Shown: piece after piece, positions 26,513-35,434 of the stretch
Layout: the number at the start of each line of letters is the position of its first letter
Position numbering within the stretch: position 1 is the stretch's first letter
Origin: Beijerinckiaceae bacterium
GTDB lineage: Bacteria; Pseudomonadota; Alphaproteobacteria; Rhizobiales; Beijerinckiaceae
Assembly (NCBI GenBank): GCA_947452455.1
Contig: CANGBX010000002.1
Location: 310,001-374,000, forward strand
DNA: 64,000 nt
Reading direction: 5' to 3'
The notes under the pieces: generated by a model
The model's input: only the letters and a program-made list of their open reading frames with translations
Told to the model about the DNA's origin: nothing
The model's database searches: none
Translations under genes and position numbers: made by a program

Positions 26513-28033
26513 ATGCCGGACCAAGTTCTCCATTTCCGAGCAGAACGTCACGGCGCAGACACATCACGCATTGTGCCGGAAGAAATTTCTCCTGATGCGG
26601 GATTATTACTCGCCTCAGTAACATCTTTTCGTGCCGCGCTGATGAGTGCTCCCACGCCCTATTTGGTCTTCACCAAAGAAGGTGAGACTGTACTTGTGAA
26701 TGAAAGTTTTGTCCGTGTGACAGGATATGGGCTTTCTGACCTTCCTGATATTCGCGCCTGTCTTACAAAAATGCGCCGGTTGCCAGCAGCCGAGATGGAA
26801 GCGGTGCATGCGGGATGGGCGCATTCACAAACGAGAGCCTCATCAAAGGAGATGACTGTCTGGACGGCCCGTGATGAACGTCTCGTATGGCGCATTCAAA
26901 CGAGCGATCCGATGATCTGGCCTGATGGTCGCAATGTCATTTTTCAATCCATGTTTGATCTGACAGAACAGCGTCGCCTAGAAGAGGAGTTTCGTCGCAA
27001 TCAAGAAGATATGGCGTCAGCAAATATTGCCTTGAGACGCACGCTTGATCTTTTATTCCTGTCATTGCGTGCAGCCGGTGTTTCAGTTTTTACCCAAGAT
27101 CATGATCTTCGTTATATTTGGATTGGTGGCGATTATTTTGGTTGTGATCCTGAGGCATCATTGGGTGCACAAGATAGCGATGTGGTCCCGGACGAATTGG
27201 TAGAACCTTTGCTTGAGATGAAGCGCAAGGTTTTTGAAACGGGGCAGGCAGCCCATCAAGATTTACCTTATCAAAAAGAGGGCAAAACATTTTGGTGCAA
27301 CGTTCAGATTGAACCCTGGCGGAGCCACAATGGAGATGTTCAGTCACTGCTGGGTGCCGTGAGTGATATTTCTGAGAGTAAGGCCACCGAACAACATATT
27401 CGGACCTTGCTTGCTGAATTGGCGCATCGCTCCAAAAACCTGCTGACCGTGATTCAGGTCATGGCTCGTCGTTCAGTCAGCCCAGATTTGTCGAGCTCTG
27501 ATTTTGTCGATTCCTTCATTGAACGTTTGAGTGGCCTTGCCCAATCACATGATCTTTTGGCGCGTGAAGATTGGCGCGGCATTAGCATGCGGGAATTGGT
27601 GACTTCGCAGATTGGGCATCTCAATTCCGATTTAAGTTCGCGTCTTTATACGAATGGCCCCGATCTTGTGCTCACGCCTGTAGCCGCTCAAAACCTCGGC
27701 ATGGCCGTTCACGAGCTCTCCACCAATGCGGTGAAATATGGGGCTTTGTCTGTTGATGGTGGCGAGGTTCATATTTCGTGGTCGGTCTTTGAAGACGATC
27801 ATGGGCGTGACCGCCTACGATTGTCATGGCTCGAGCGGGGCGGCCCGAAAGTTGTGGAGCCAACACGCCGGGGCTTTGGCCGATTTGTGATCGAGGCGAT
27901 AGCGGCAAGGGTCCTGTCGGGGTCTGTGGATTTGCGGTTTGATCCGGAGGGGGTCTCCTGTGCGATCGAAGGGGCTGCGGATTCAACTGTGATTGCCCAA
28001 AAACAGGTGGTTACTGAAGCCCCCCTTTCGTGA
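26513..28033 (+). CDS. PAS-domain sensor histidine kinase, HWE family
   Basis: 506 residues without membrane helices, so a cytoplasmic sensor. Two PAS domains are visible: about 45-160 (PYLVFTKEGETVLVNESFVRVTGYG) and about 180-300 (SVFTQDHDLRYIWIGGDYFG). The kinase core has the HWE-type phosphoacceptor helix ELAHRSKNLLTVIQVMARRS (His about 308) and the N-box ELSTNAVKYGALS. HWE kinases are concentrated in Alphaproteobacteria and often feed the general stress or light responses. No response regulator is next to it, so it is an orphan. It sits between the pdh terminator and lipA. Confidence 0.9.
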   Translation: MPDQVLHFRAERHGADTSRIVPEEISPDAGLLLASVTSFRAALMSAPTPYLVFTKEGETVLVNESFVRVTGYGLSDLPDIRACLTKMRRLPAAEMEAVHAGWAHSQTRASSKEMTVWTARDERLVWRIQTSDPMIWPDGRNVIFQSMFDLTEQRRLEEEFRRNQEDMASANIALRRTLDLLFLSLRAAGVSVFTQDHDLRYIWIGGDYFGCDPEASLGAQDSDVVPDELVEPLLEMKRKVFETGQAAHQDLPYQKEGKTFWCNVQIEPWRSHNGDVQSLLGAVSDISESKATEQHIRTLLAELAHRSKNLLTVIQVMARRSVSPDLSSSDFVDSFIERLSGLAQSHDLLAREDWRGISMRELVTSQIGHLNSDLSSRLYTNGPDLVLTPVAAQNLGMAVHELSTNAVKYGALSVDGGEVHISWSVFEDDHGRDRLRLSWLERGGPKVVEPTRRGFGRFVIEAIAARVLSGSVDLRFDPEGVSCAIEGAADSTVIAQKQVVTEAPLS

Positions 28034-28095
28034 CTTCGGGCTTGGCCTGAGGGACGATCAAGGGTAGACCTCTGCGACAAACAAGCGAGACGGTC

Positions 28096-29070
28096 ATGGC
28101 TGTTGTTTTCGACCTTCTGAACGAAGATCCACGCAAAAAGGGCGAGGCTCAACCACGCCATCCCGAGAAGGCTCATCGCCCGGATAATCCTGTTTTGCGC
28201 AAGCCGGATTGGATTCGTGTCAAGGCGCCGGGGTCACCCAAATGGGCTGAGACAAACCGCATCGTCAAAGAAAATGGTCTCGTGACCGTTTGCGAAGAAG
28301 CAGGTTGCCCGAATGTCGGCGAGTGCTGGGAAAAGAAGCACGCGACTTTCATGATTATGGGTGACACATGCACGCGTGCTTGCGCCTTTTGCAATGTAAA
28401 GACCGGTCTGCCTGCACCACTCGATACGAAAGAGCCGGAGCATATCGCTCAGGCTGTGTCGAAACTTGGCCTTGAGCATGTTGTTATCACATCTGTTGAT
28501 CGTGATGATTTGGCGGATGGGGGTGCGGAACATTTTGCGCAAGTGATCCGCGCCATTCGTGCGGCTTCCCCCAAGACAACTATTGAAATCTTGACGCCCG
28601 ATTTCTTGCGCAAAGACGGCGCTCTGGAAATTGTTGTCGCCGCGCGCCCCGATGTGTTCAACCATAATCTTGAAACAGTTCCGTCGAAATATCTGACTGT
28701 GCGTCCTGGTGCGCGCTATTTCCATTCGATCCGCCTGCTGCAGCGGGTGAAAGAGTTGGATCCATCCATCTTCACCAAGTCAGGCATCATGGTCGGATTG
28801 GGTGAAGAACGAAATGAAGTTCTTCAATTGATGGATGATCTTCGTGCGGCAGATGTGGATTTCATCACCATCGGGCAATATTTGCAGCCGACCAAAAAGC
28901 ACCATCCGGTTTTGCGCTTTGTCACACCGGATGAATTTGCGTCTTACGATAGTGTTGCCCGCGCCAAAGGATTTTTGTTGGCATCTGCATCGCCATTGAC
29001 GCGGTCTTCGCATCATGCGGGTGAAGATTTTGCGCGCCTCAAGGCAGCGCGCGAGGCGAAAGCGCTTTAG
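28096..29070 (+). CDS. lipA: Lipoyl synthase LipA
   Basis: 324 residues. It carries both iron-sulphur motifs: [12 protein letters not shown] (auxiliary cluster) and CTRACAFC (radical SAM, about 94-101), plus the C-terminal serine ligand region [12 protein letters not shown]. LipA inserts two sulphurs into octanoyl groups on lipoyl domains, including those of the pdhB and pdhC products encoded just upstream. It lies 3 bases before the RatA/Coq10-like gene. Confidence 0.97.
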   Translation: MAVVFDLLNEDPRKKGEAQPRHPEKAHRPDNPVLRKPDWIRVKAPGSPKWAETNRIVKENGLVTVCEEAGCPNVGECWEKKHATFMIMGDTCTRACAFCNVKTGLPAPLDTKEPEHIAQAVSKLGLEHVVITSVDRDDLADGGAEHFAQVIRAIRAASPKTTIEILTPDFLRKDGALEIVVAARPDVFNHNLETVPSKYLTVRPGARYFHSIRLLQRVKELDPSIFTKSGIMVGLGEERNEVLQLMDDLRAADVDFITIGQYLQPTKKHHPVLRFVTPDEFASYDSVARAKGFLLASASPLTRSSHHAGEDFARLKAAREAKAL

Positions 29071-29073
29071 TTC

Positions 29074-29526
29074 ATGCCGTCTTTCAACACATCACGGATT
29101 GTGCGTCACGGCGCGGCGCAAATGTTCGACCTCGTGGCTGATGTCGAATCCTATCCGCAATTTCTGCCGCTCTGCACGGGCTTACGTATTCGCCGACGCG
29201 TTGAAAGTGGCGAGAGTGTTGAAACCATCGTTGCCGAAATGCAGGTTGGCTATAAAGCAATCCGCGAGACTTTCACGAGCCGTGTTGCTTTAGACAAGCC
29301 ACACTTGCGCATTCTGGTCGAATATATCGACGGGCCTTTTAGCCATCTTGAAAACAAATGGACATTTACCGATCGCGAGGGTGGCGGGTGTGAAGTCGGT
29401 TTTTCTATTTCTTATGAATTTGCCAGCCGTACACTTGGGCTTTTAATGGGTGCCATGTTCGACACGGCGTTCCGAAAATTTGCGGAAGCCTTTGAGAAGC
29501 GCGCCGACGAGATTTACGGCGCATAA
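29074..29526 (+). CDS. RatA/Coq10-family START-domain protein
   Basis: 150 residues forming a single polyketide-cyclase/START domain with the family start RIVRHGAAQMFDLVADVESYPQFLPLC and the later KWTFTDREGGGCEVGFSISYEFASR. In Alphaproteobacteria this gene commonly follows lipA. Coq10 homologues bind ubiquinone and support respiration; E. coli RatA was named for ribosome anti-association. The ubiquinone-binding role is the more likely, from the eukaryotic homologue, but is not proven by sequence. Confidence 0.88.
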   Translation: MPSFNTSRIVRHGAAQMFDLVADVESYPQFLPLCTGLRIRRRVESGESVETIVAEMQVGYKAIRETFTSRVALDKPHLRILVEYIDGPFSHLENKWTFTDREGGGCEVGFSISYEFASRTLGLLMGAMFDTAFRKFAEAFEKRADEIYGA

Positions 29527-29528
29527 AA

Positions 29529-29550
29529 AAGGCGGGCTTTTGCCCGCCTT
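29529..29550. terminator. Bidirectional terminator between RatA/Coq10-like gene and SBP gene
   Basis: AAGGCGGGC, TTTT loop, GCCCGCCTT. An A-run lies on one side and TT on the other, so it can serve the plus-strand lipA operon and the convergent minus-strand solute-binding protein gene. Confidence 0.8.
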
Positions 29551-29561
29551 ATCTGTTGGGT

Positions 29562-30593
29562 TTACTTTCCGGAGCGGAAAATTTCTTTGAAAACCCGGCT
29601 CCATTTCTTCTCATCATCCGAGTCGAGAAGAACGGTTGATACTTTCGCTTTTTCAATGCCAGCCAGCACACCCTTGGGATTTGTCTCAACATCGGGGCGT
29701 GTTGGCAAGCGCCCGAACTTTGTCAGGAACTGCTGTGCTTCTGCGCTGACGATAAAGTTCTGCGCGAGTTTAGCGGCATTGGGATGAGGCGATTTGGCTG
29801 CAACGCCTGATTGTCCAAAGAACAATGTGACAGGTTCCATCACCCAGAAATCTGTCGGCTGACCTGCGAGCTTCACATTCAATGTGAGGTTGAGATAATT
29901 GTTGAGTGCGAAAGCATATTCGCCACTGCCAACTGCGCGCGCAATGGCCAAATGACCATCCATCACGATGGGCTTCATTTTGTTCACGAATTCTTCCAGA
30001 ATTTCGCGCGCGCGCTTTTCGCCATAATGTTCAAAGACGGCGGCAATCCATGGCGTATCCGTATCGTCAATTACGATACGGCCGGCAAATTGAGGGAATT
30101 TGACGAAGTCTTCGAGTTTGGCCGGAATTTGATCGGGCTTCACGAGGTTCGTATTATAGGCCGGCGCATTATAATTGGCATACATGCCGAACCATTTGTT
30201 CTTTGGCCCGCGCGCGGATGTCATTAATTTCTGTGCATCAATGGGTTCGTAATCGAGCAAAAATTCTTGCGGGAATTTTTGTACGTTAGCTGTTTGCGCA
30301 ATGTCCCAGGTGCGCTGTCCCGCACGCGCTTCGATGATCACGCGAGACAGAATTTGCGCATCCGAGGCACGCACGTAAAGCACTTTGATACCGGTGGCAT
30401 CTTCGAAAATTTTCCACAACGGCAGACCTTCCTGCTCATTGGTCGTGGAATAGACAACAACCTGTCCTTCGGCTTTAGCTGCGGGGAGCAGCTTCTCGTC
30501 GAGCCAGACGGGCTTCTTGTCTTGGGCGAGAGCCGTGCCGAATGTGGCAGTCAATGCGAGGACGCCAGCAAGCGCCCGACGTGACATGTTCAT
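29562..30593 (-). CDS. Fbp-like periplasmic solute-binding protein (orphan)
   Basis: 343 residues with a signal peptide ending near residue 23 (LALTATFGTALAQ). The mature part starts KKPVWLDEKLLPAAKAEGQVVVYSTTNEQ, typical of iron(III)/spermidine-type family 1 binding proteins. No permease or ATPase gene is adjacent, so the transporter partner is elsewhere. In catabolic regions such proteins often bind organic substrates rather than iron, and no ligand can be assigned. GGGAGG precedes the ATG, after a leader hairpin. Confidence 0.85.
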   Translation of the reverse strand: MNMSRRALAGVLALTATFGTALAQDKKPVWLDEKLLPAAKAEGQVVVYSTTNEQEGLPLWKIFEDATGIKVLYVRASDAQILSRVIIEARAGQRTWDIAQTANVQKFPQEFLLDYEPIDAQKLMTSARGPKNKWFGMYANYNAPAYNTNLVKPDQIPAKLEDFVKFPQFAGRIVIDDTDTPWIAAVFEHYGEKRAREILEEFVNKMKPIVMDGHLAIARAVGSGEYAFALNNYLNLTLNVKLAGQPTDFWVMEPVTLFFGQSGVAAKSPHPNAAKLAQNFIVSAEAQQFLTKFGRLPTRPDVETNPKGVLAGIEKAKVSTVLLDSDDEKKWSRVFKEIFRSGK

Positions 30594-30604
30594 GTGACCT
30601 CCCG

Positions 30605-30621
30605 AAGCCCGTTTCGGGCTT
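30605..30621 (-). other. Leader hairpin of the Fbp-like SBP gene
   Basis: In the mRNA, AAGCCCG-AAA-CGGGCTT forms a perfect 7-base-pair stem with a 3-base loop, one base before the GGGAGG ribosome-binding site. It has no following T-run on the minus strand, so it is not a terminator for the upstream MFS gene. It belongs to a set of similar leader hairpins (see findings). Confidence 0.55.
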
Positions 30622-30672
30622 TTATTGATTGACTTTGATGAGTCCTAACTGGGGGCTTTCGCCTTGTCCATA

Positions 30673-31863
30673 TCAGGCTGATTTCGTGAACAAGGGCCGC
30701 AATGCCAAGACCGACCAGAGCCCGAGCACCACCATGGGCACGAGCAAAAAAGGAATGGCGGGCCAACCGAAATGGGTGACGAAATAGCCCGCCGCCACTG
30801 GCCCCAAGAACTGGCCGATATTGCTCGTCTGCTGGATGAGACCCATGGTTGGCGTGACCAACTCACCCCGCACCAGACGTGGTACGGCTGCAAAGATGGA
30901 GCCGGGAAGAAGGCCTGCAATCCAGAGATTGACCGCGGCCAGAATAGCAATCACTTCGGCCGAAATGCCCAGCGAATAGAGCAGGGGAGATAGGAGCGCA
31001 TAAGAGGCTATGGATGCGCCCATGCTGACCCAGAGGGGAAAGCCCGCCCGCGCCAAGAGACCCGCGCAGACATTGCCACCCGCATTTGCTGCCACCACGC
31101 CAGCCGTGAACAGCGTCGCGCGTTCCAAAGGCAAGTTGAGCGTGGAGACGAGGATGACGGGAAGAAATCCTGCAAGAATAAAATATTGGAATGTGTAGAG
31201 GCCGAAGATTGCTGATAGCAGTCGGCTTTCACGATTGGCCAATACCCTTTTGGCCATGTCCAGAAGATTGGGACTGCCCGCCGAGGCATTGGTCGATGTC
31301 TTGGGCAGATAAGCATAAGCAAGCCCTGCATATGCCATGGCCAGCACGGCCTGCGAGAGCCAGAGGTTGCGCCAACCGATCAGGGGAAGTGCCGGCCCGA
31401 TCAGCAGCATCAATGCCGTACCTGTTGGCATGAATGTGCCCCATAGGCCTAAGAAGAAATTGCGGTCTTTACCTGTGGCGACATGGCCGAGCACATCGGG
31501 GATAGCGATGACAGCGCCCAAAAAGCCGATGCCTTCAATGACACGTGTCACCATCATGGCTTCGGGGCTTTGTGCTTGCGACCCAGCGAGGCTAGCCAAC
31601 GCCATCACGATCATGCCGCCAATCAAAGCCTGACGACTGCCGATGCGTTTGACCACAAGGCCGGTCCCCATGCCGAAGAGGGCGCCTAGAGTTGCAAATG
31701 TAGCAATGAGGAAAGAGACGACTGTTAGCGGCAGTGCCATTTCCGCTTGCAAAAGTGGCATGGCGACAAAAGCTTTACCAAGTTGTGCCGAAGAAATAAT
31801 GCCGCCGAGCAAGAGGAAAAGGGCGCGGCCAATACTGGTCTTAGATACTTCACCGTTATTCAT
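30673..31863 (-). CDS. MFS transporter
   Basis: About 396 residues from the ATG at 31863 (GGAG ten bases upstream); the track's start adds 26 non-hydrophobic residues. Twelve hydrophobic segments are visible, with a typical loop 2-3 motif (GTGLVVKRIGSRQALIGG). It is an inner-membrane secondary transporter; substrate unknown. A cyanate- or sugar-type MFS cannot be distinguished. It is cotranscribed or tandem with the downstream solute-binding protein gene, with a 79-base gap. Confidence 0.88.
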   Translation of the reverse strand: MNNGEVSKTSIGRALFLLLGGIISSAQLGKAFVAMPLLQAEMALPLTVVSFLIATFATLGALFGMGTGLVVKRIGSRQALIGGMIVMALASLAGSQAQSPEAMMVTRVIEGIGFLGAVIAIPDVLGHVATGKDRNFFLGLWGTFMPTGTALMLLIGPALPLIGWRNLWLSQAVLAMAYAGLAYAYLPKTSTNASAGSPNLLDMAKRVLANRESRLLSAIFGLYTFQYFILAGFLPVILVSTLNLPLERATLFTAGVVAANAGGNVCAGLLARAGFPLWVSMGASIASYALLSPLLYSLGISAEVIAILAAVNLWIAGLLPGSIFAAVPRLVRGELVTPTMGLIQQTSNIGQFLGPVAAGYFVTHFGWPAIPFLLVPMVVLGLWSVLALRPLFTKSA

Positions 31864-32028
31864 TCCAGAAAGTCTCCAGAAACTATCATATCCATGGGTG
31901 CCTCTTGCCACCCCTACATCCTGCGCACTTGTGGTGTACAATCTTTTTATAGTTTATATATTCTAATCTGCCCAATTGATTGACGTTTATTTCACAATGC
32001 CTTTGTCCTCTAATTTTTGGCAATAGCA

Positions 32029-32616
32029 ATGACACAATCAAAACGCTTCAAAAAACTTATTGATGAAGTAAAAAATTGTACCATCTGCGCAGCAAAGCTT
32101 CCTTTTGCTCCTCGTCCAGTCTTCCAAATAGATCCAAAATCTAAAATATTAATTGTGGGACAGGCACCAGGCATTCGTGTTCAGGAAACAGGTGTTCCCT
32201 TTAACGATCCTAGCGGGGACCGATTGCGAGCTTGGATGGGTATTGATCGCGATATGTTTTTCAATGCACAAAAAATCGCAATTTTGCCAATGGGCTTTTG
32301 TTATCCTGGAACAGGCAAATCAGGTGATTTACCCCCGCGCCCCGAATGTGCTCAACATTGGCGAGAAAAACTACTTTCAGAACTCGTGAATGTTGAACTT
32401 ACACTCATTATCGGTCAATACGCACAGGACTGGCATTTGGGAAAATTGCAGAAAGAAAACCTCACGGAAACTGTACGGGCATGGAAAGATTACTGGCCTA
32501 AAATATTGGTTCTTCCACACCCCAGTCCACGCAACAATATATGGCTTAAGAAAAACCCGTGGTTTGAAAAAAACGTCATCCCACAATTGCAGAAAAAAAT
32601 TGCCCATATTTTTTAG
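32029..32616 (+). CDS. Uracil-DNA glycosylase family protein, AT-rich
   Basis: 195 residues from the ATG at 32029. It shows motif A GQAPGIRVQETGVPFNDPSG (about 48-67) and motif B LPHPSPRNN (about 168). Four cysteines (CTIC, FC and PEC) are spaced like the iron-sulphur ligands of family 4/5 uracil-DNA glycosylases. It would remove uracil or a related base from DNA. Base composition is clearly more AT-rich than its neighbours, with many AAA and TTT codons, suggesting recent acquisition. It stands alone between minus-strand transport genes. Confidence 0.8.
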   Translation: MTQSKRFKKLIDEVKNCTICAAKLPFAPRPVFQIDPKSKILIVGQAPGIRVQETGVPFNDPSGDRLRAWMGIDRDMFFNAQKIAILPMGFCYPGTGKSGDLPPRPECAQHWREKLLSELVNVELTLIIGQYAQDWHLGKLQKENLTETVRAWKDYWPKILVLPHPSPRNNIWLKKNPWFEKNVIPQLQKKIAHIF

Positions 32617-32654
32617 GGTTTTTTCTGCTCATTGTTGAACTCATTTTTTTCATC

Positions 32655-33689
32655 TCAATAATATTTTTCAGTGATGATATGTTTGAGTTCACGCAAACGC
32701 GCTTCGCCAATCGAGCCATCCAGTGCCTTTGTGACAAGCTTTGCCATTTCCTCCGGGTCGCCATAGAGGGCGGGCTGGTTGCGCTGCTCAAATTCAGCCA
32801 GCGCTTCTTTGTCGGTGAGGACTTTCTTTGTTACATCGCGCAAATAGGCAAGACGCTCTTTGCTGATACCGGGTGGCACAACAATCAGTCGTCCGATCTT
32901 GCGAAGATCTTCGCGGAAATCGAGCCACCATGCGGCTTCTGCATCAAGTTTCAACTCTTCAAAAATAGTCGGAACTTTCGGCATAAGTGGTGCGCGTTCG
33001 CGTGACATGACAGCTAGAGCGCGCAACTGGCCATTATCGGAATAACGCATCGCGGAATCATCCACGAGGATTGTGCCATCGACCTCGCCACGAATGGCAG
33101 CCATCGAAAATTCTTTCGATGATGGATAGCCAATCATAATCTTGCAAGGAATCTTCAGCGCGTGGCAGACAACGGCTGACGTGTCGGATGCGCCATCTGT
33201 TTTACCATTCGCGCCAATGAAAATTGTCTTGGGCGGTTTTGCAAAATCGGCCATGGTTTTAAATGGACCATCCGGATAGACGATCAGCACGCGTGGCGCT
33301 GTATTCACGCGCGCCACGATCGGGAATTTCGTCAGATCAAAACGGATCGCCGCATCATCGGTTAATTTGGCAAAGACAGCGCCTTCGCCGGGAGCAAGCA
33401 TGAGTGTCAGCCCATCTGGTGCTGCGCCCCACACATGGTTCATCGCAGTCATCATGCCCGCACCGGGGCGCGATTCAACAATGACAGTGGCCCCCATATA
33501 TTTGGAAAGCCAAGGCTGCAGCATGCGGGAATAAAGATCAAAGCCCGAGCCTGCTGCACCACCATTGACGAGACGAACTGTTTTGCCTTTGTAAAATTCG
33601 GCTTCATCGGCTTGCGCCGCGCTATTGAGACCGAGCGTCAGCAAACAAGCTAAAAAAGTGGTCGCAAGACGTGAGATCGTCGGCATCAT
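32655..33689 (-). CDS. Bug-type (tripartite tricarboxylate transporter) solute-binding protein 1
   Basis: 344 residues with a signal peptide ending near residue 28 (LGLNSAAQADEAEF). The mature part has the Bug-family features: AEFYKGKTVRLVNGGAAGSGFDLYSRML and VIVESRPGAGMMTAMNHVW. Bug proteins bind small carboxylates in the periplasm and are often orphans, as here: no tctA/tctB is in the window. It is followed upstream on the same strand by a paralogue at 33774. Confidence 0.9.
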   Translation of the reverse strand: MMPTISRLATTFLACLLTLGLNSAAQADEAEFYKGKTVRLVNGGAAGSGFDLYSRMLQPWLSKYMGATVIVESRPGAGMMTAMNHVWGAAPDGLTLMLAPGEGAVFAKLTDDAAIRFDLTKFPIVARVNTAPRVLIVYPDGPFKTMADFAKPPKTIFIGANGKTDGASDTSAVVCHALKIPCKIMIGYPSSKEFSMAAIRGEVDGTILVDDSAMRYSDNGQLRALAVMSRERAPLMPKVPTIFEELKLDAEAAWWLDFREDLRKIGRLIVVPPGISKERLAYLRDVTKKVLTDKEALAEFEQRNQPALYGDPEEMAKLVTKALDGSIGEARLRELKHIITEKYY

Positions 33690-33701
33690 ATCCTCCCGGG
33701 C

Positions 33702-33716
33702 GGGGTCTCTGGCCCC
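33702..33716 (-). other. Weak leader hairpin of Bug SBP gene 1
   Basis: GGGG and CCCC arms around a 7-base loop lie 4 bases before the GGGAGG ribosome-binding site. The flanking TCAATCAA-AAG sequence resembles that before the hairpin at 30605. Only 4 base pairs, so weak alone. Confidence 0.3.
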
Positions 33717-33773
33717 TTTTGATTGAGGCTAGACCGAGCCGGGAGTCGCTGCAAGGGGTGTGAAAGCGCCCCC

Positions 33774-34808
33774 TTAATTGGCTTTGAAGATCACGTCTCG
33801 GACGATCTTCTTCTGTTCGGCATTAATGCCGCTCAGGACTTTCTTCGTCATTTCCAGCGCCTTTTCCGGCGGCTGGTAGGCGACGAAACGTTGCGTCTTT
33901 TGGCCTTCGGCGAGGAGCTCCGGATTGGTCAAAGCACGCTTCACCGCGGCCCGCAAAAAGGCAATGCGATCTGCCGGTGTGCCGGGTGTGGTGATGAGGA
34001 TGCGCCCCAGATCGTTCAGATTGGCGCGGAAGTCGAACCACCATTCCTGATCAGGCGTCAGTTTGATCTGTTCGAAGACAGTTGGGGTGTCCGGCAGAAG
34101 TTCAGAGCGTACGCGGCCCATGGCGGCAATGGCGCGGGCCTGACCATTTTTCACGAAATTGGCGGCCGAGGAATCCGAGAGGTAAAGCCCATCCATCTCG
34201 CCTCGTTCCATAGCCAATGCAATGTCACCGCTGCTCTTGTAGCCAAGCACGATCTGGCAATCGAGTTTCAGCACATGGCAGGTGAGCGCCGCCCCGTCTG
34301 CAGGGCCATCACTCGGGCCTGTGCCACCCCAGCGGATTTTCAAGGCTGGTTTCATGGCATCAGCAACGGTTTTGACATCCGTTTTGGGACCCATGAGCCA
34401 AATCCATGGATAGGCGCTGATAATGCCGAGGTGATCGACCTTGGTGAGGTCGTAGCGGATATTGTCCTGCTCTAGCAGCTGGCCGAGGGCCGCTGGCGTG
34501 CCATTGACGATCAGGACACGAAGACCATCGGGCTGGGCAGTTGAGACCTGGTTCAAGGCAAGCAATCCACCCGCGCCGGGGAGATTTTCGACAATAACAG
34601 TCGCATCGAGCTCTTTGGAGAGATAGGGCGCGATCATGCGGGCATAAGCATCAAAGCCGCCGCCCACGCCTAGCCCCACAATAAAGCGCACAGTTTTGCC
34701 CTTGTAGTAAGCGGCGGCCGAATCTTGTGCTGCGGCTGGGCTCAGTGCGGCGCTGATCAGGCCTGCACTCAAACAGACGCCTGCAGCTAATTTCTTCAAC
34801 AAAGACAT
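33774..34808 (-). CDS. Bug-type solute-binding protein 2
   Basis: 344 residues from the ATG at 34808 (MSLLKKLAAGVCLSAGL; GGGAGG upstream). Signal peptide of about 29 residues. Mature sequence begins AAAYYKGKTVRFIVGLGVGGGFDAYARMI, then VIVENLPGAGGLLALNQV, both Bug hallmarks. It is a paralogue of the gene at 32655, sharing the same order of motifs and similar length. No membrane partner genes nearby. Ligand unknown. Confidence 0.9.
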   Translation of the reverse strand: MSLLKKLAAGVCLSAGLISAALSPAAAQDSAAAYYKGKTVRFIVGLGVGGGFDAYARMIAPYLSKELDATVIVENLPGAGGLLALNQVSTAQPDGLRVLIVNGTPAALGQLLEQDNIRYDLTKVDHLGIISAYPWIWLMGPKTDVKTVADAMKPALKIRWGGTGPSDGPADGAALTCHVLKLDCQIVLGYKSSGDIALAMERGEMDGLYLSDSSAANFVKNGQARAIAAMGRVRSELLPDTPTVFEQIKLTPDQEWWFDFRANLNDLGRILITTPGTPADRIAFLRAAVKRALTNPELLAEGQKTQRFVAYQPPEKALEMTKKVLSGINAEQKKIVRDVIFKAN

Positions 34809-34827
34809 TATCTTACCTCCCATGGCT

Positions 34828-34847
34828 CGGGCTGTCTTCCAGACCCG
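34828..34847 (-). other. Imperfect leader hairpin of Bug SBP gene 2
   Basis: CGG-GTCT and AGAC-CCG arms pair around a 3-base loop with a 3-base bulge, about ten bases before the GGGAGG of the gene at 34808. Seen directly but imperfect. Confidence 0.3.
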
Positions 34848-34974
34848 CCTCTGCCGCCCTGATTGTCTGATTGGTTCTAATTTTAGGGTTTTGAACGCTT
34901 TCGGGCAATGGCAAGGCGGGAGGAACAGATTGTTAAGCTCACACTGCTACGTTTTCTCCAGTTTCAGTTGGAGT

Positions 34975-35148
34975 ATGCGTGCCGTGTTGATTTGGTGGGT
35001 TCAGGGAACGGGTGTTCGTCACCCTTGCAATGATCTTGAAGGCGCCCTTTGGATGGTATCCGCGGTGCGTGCCTGGGATCCGGAAGCATCGATCTGCTGT
35101 GCCTATGCGGCACTGGCTGAGAACGAAGAAGACTATAGCGACGAGTGA
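34975..35148 (+). CDS. Possible short acidic protein
   Basis: 57 residues if started at the ATG at 34975; a GTG at 34984 has better spacing from GGAG. The sequence is protein-like (LEGALWMVSAVRAWDPEASICCAYAALAENEEDYSDE) with an acidic end. A hairpin with arms CGGGCGT/ACGCCCG lies 28 bases after the stop, which supports transcription. No family recognised. The region from 34809 to 35434 otherwise holds only AT-rich leader sequence for the cold-shock gene. Confidence 0.35.
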   Translation: MRAVLIWWVQGTGVRHPCNDLEGALWMVSAVRAWDPEASICCAYAALAENEEDYSDE

Positions 35149-35175
35149 CTTGATCACCATCTGTTGATCTTTTGG

Positions 35176-35194
35176 CGGGCGTTTCGTACGCCCG
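35176..35194 (+). terminator. Possible terminator after the short ORF
   Basis: CGGGCGT, loop TTCGT, ACGCCCG, then TTTC. The stem has 7 base pairs and the T-run is short. It could end a transcript of the ORF at 34975-35148. Confidence 0.5.
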
Positions 35195-35434
35195 TTTCAA
35201 CACTTGAGCGTTAGAAAACCGCCTGCTTTCAAGCATTTCTGATTAAGCTTACGAGAATTATTTATTTTAAAGTTCTTGCGCCGTGGCGCTCACGTCCATA
35301 AGTTAAAGCCATCGACTCTGGCCGATAGGCCTCTCGCCGGTAGGCGTCTGCTGAAACTTCCAGATGAACTCGATATCGCGCGGTGTGTCTTTGATGCGCC
35401 GATGACTATGCTTGTCTTTATAAGGAATATTCCC

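Noticed and set aside
30605-30621. Hairpin as a plus-strand terminator
   Set aside because: It is followed by T on the plus strand, but no plus-strand gene precedes it; it is the leader of the minus-strand SBP gene.
35276-35434. 53-residue extension of the cold-shock protein
   Set aside because: Cold-shock proteins are about 70 residues and begin at MATGTVKWF; the upstream part is untranslated leader.
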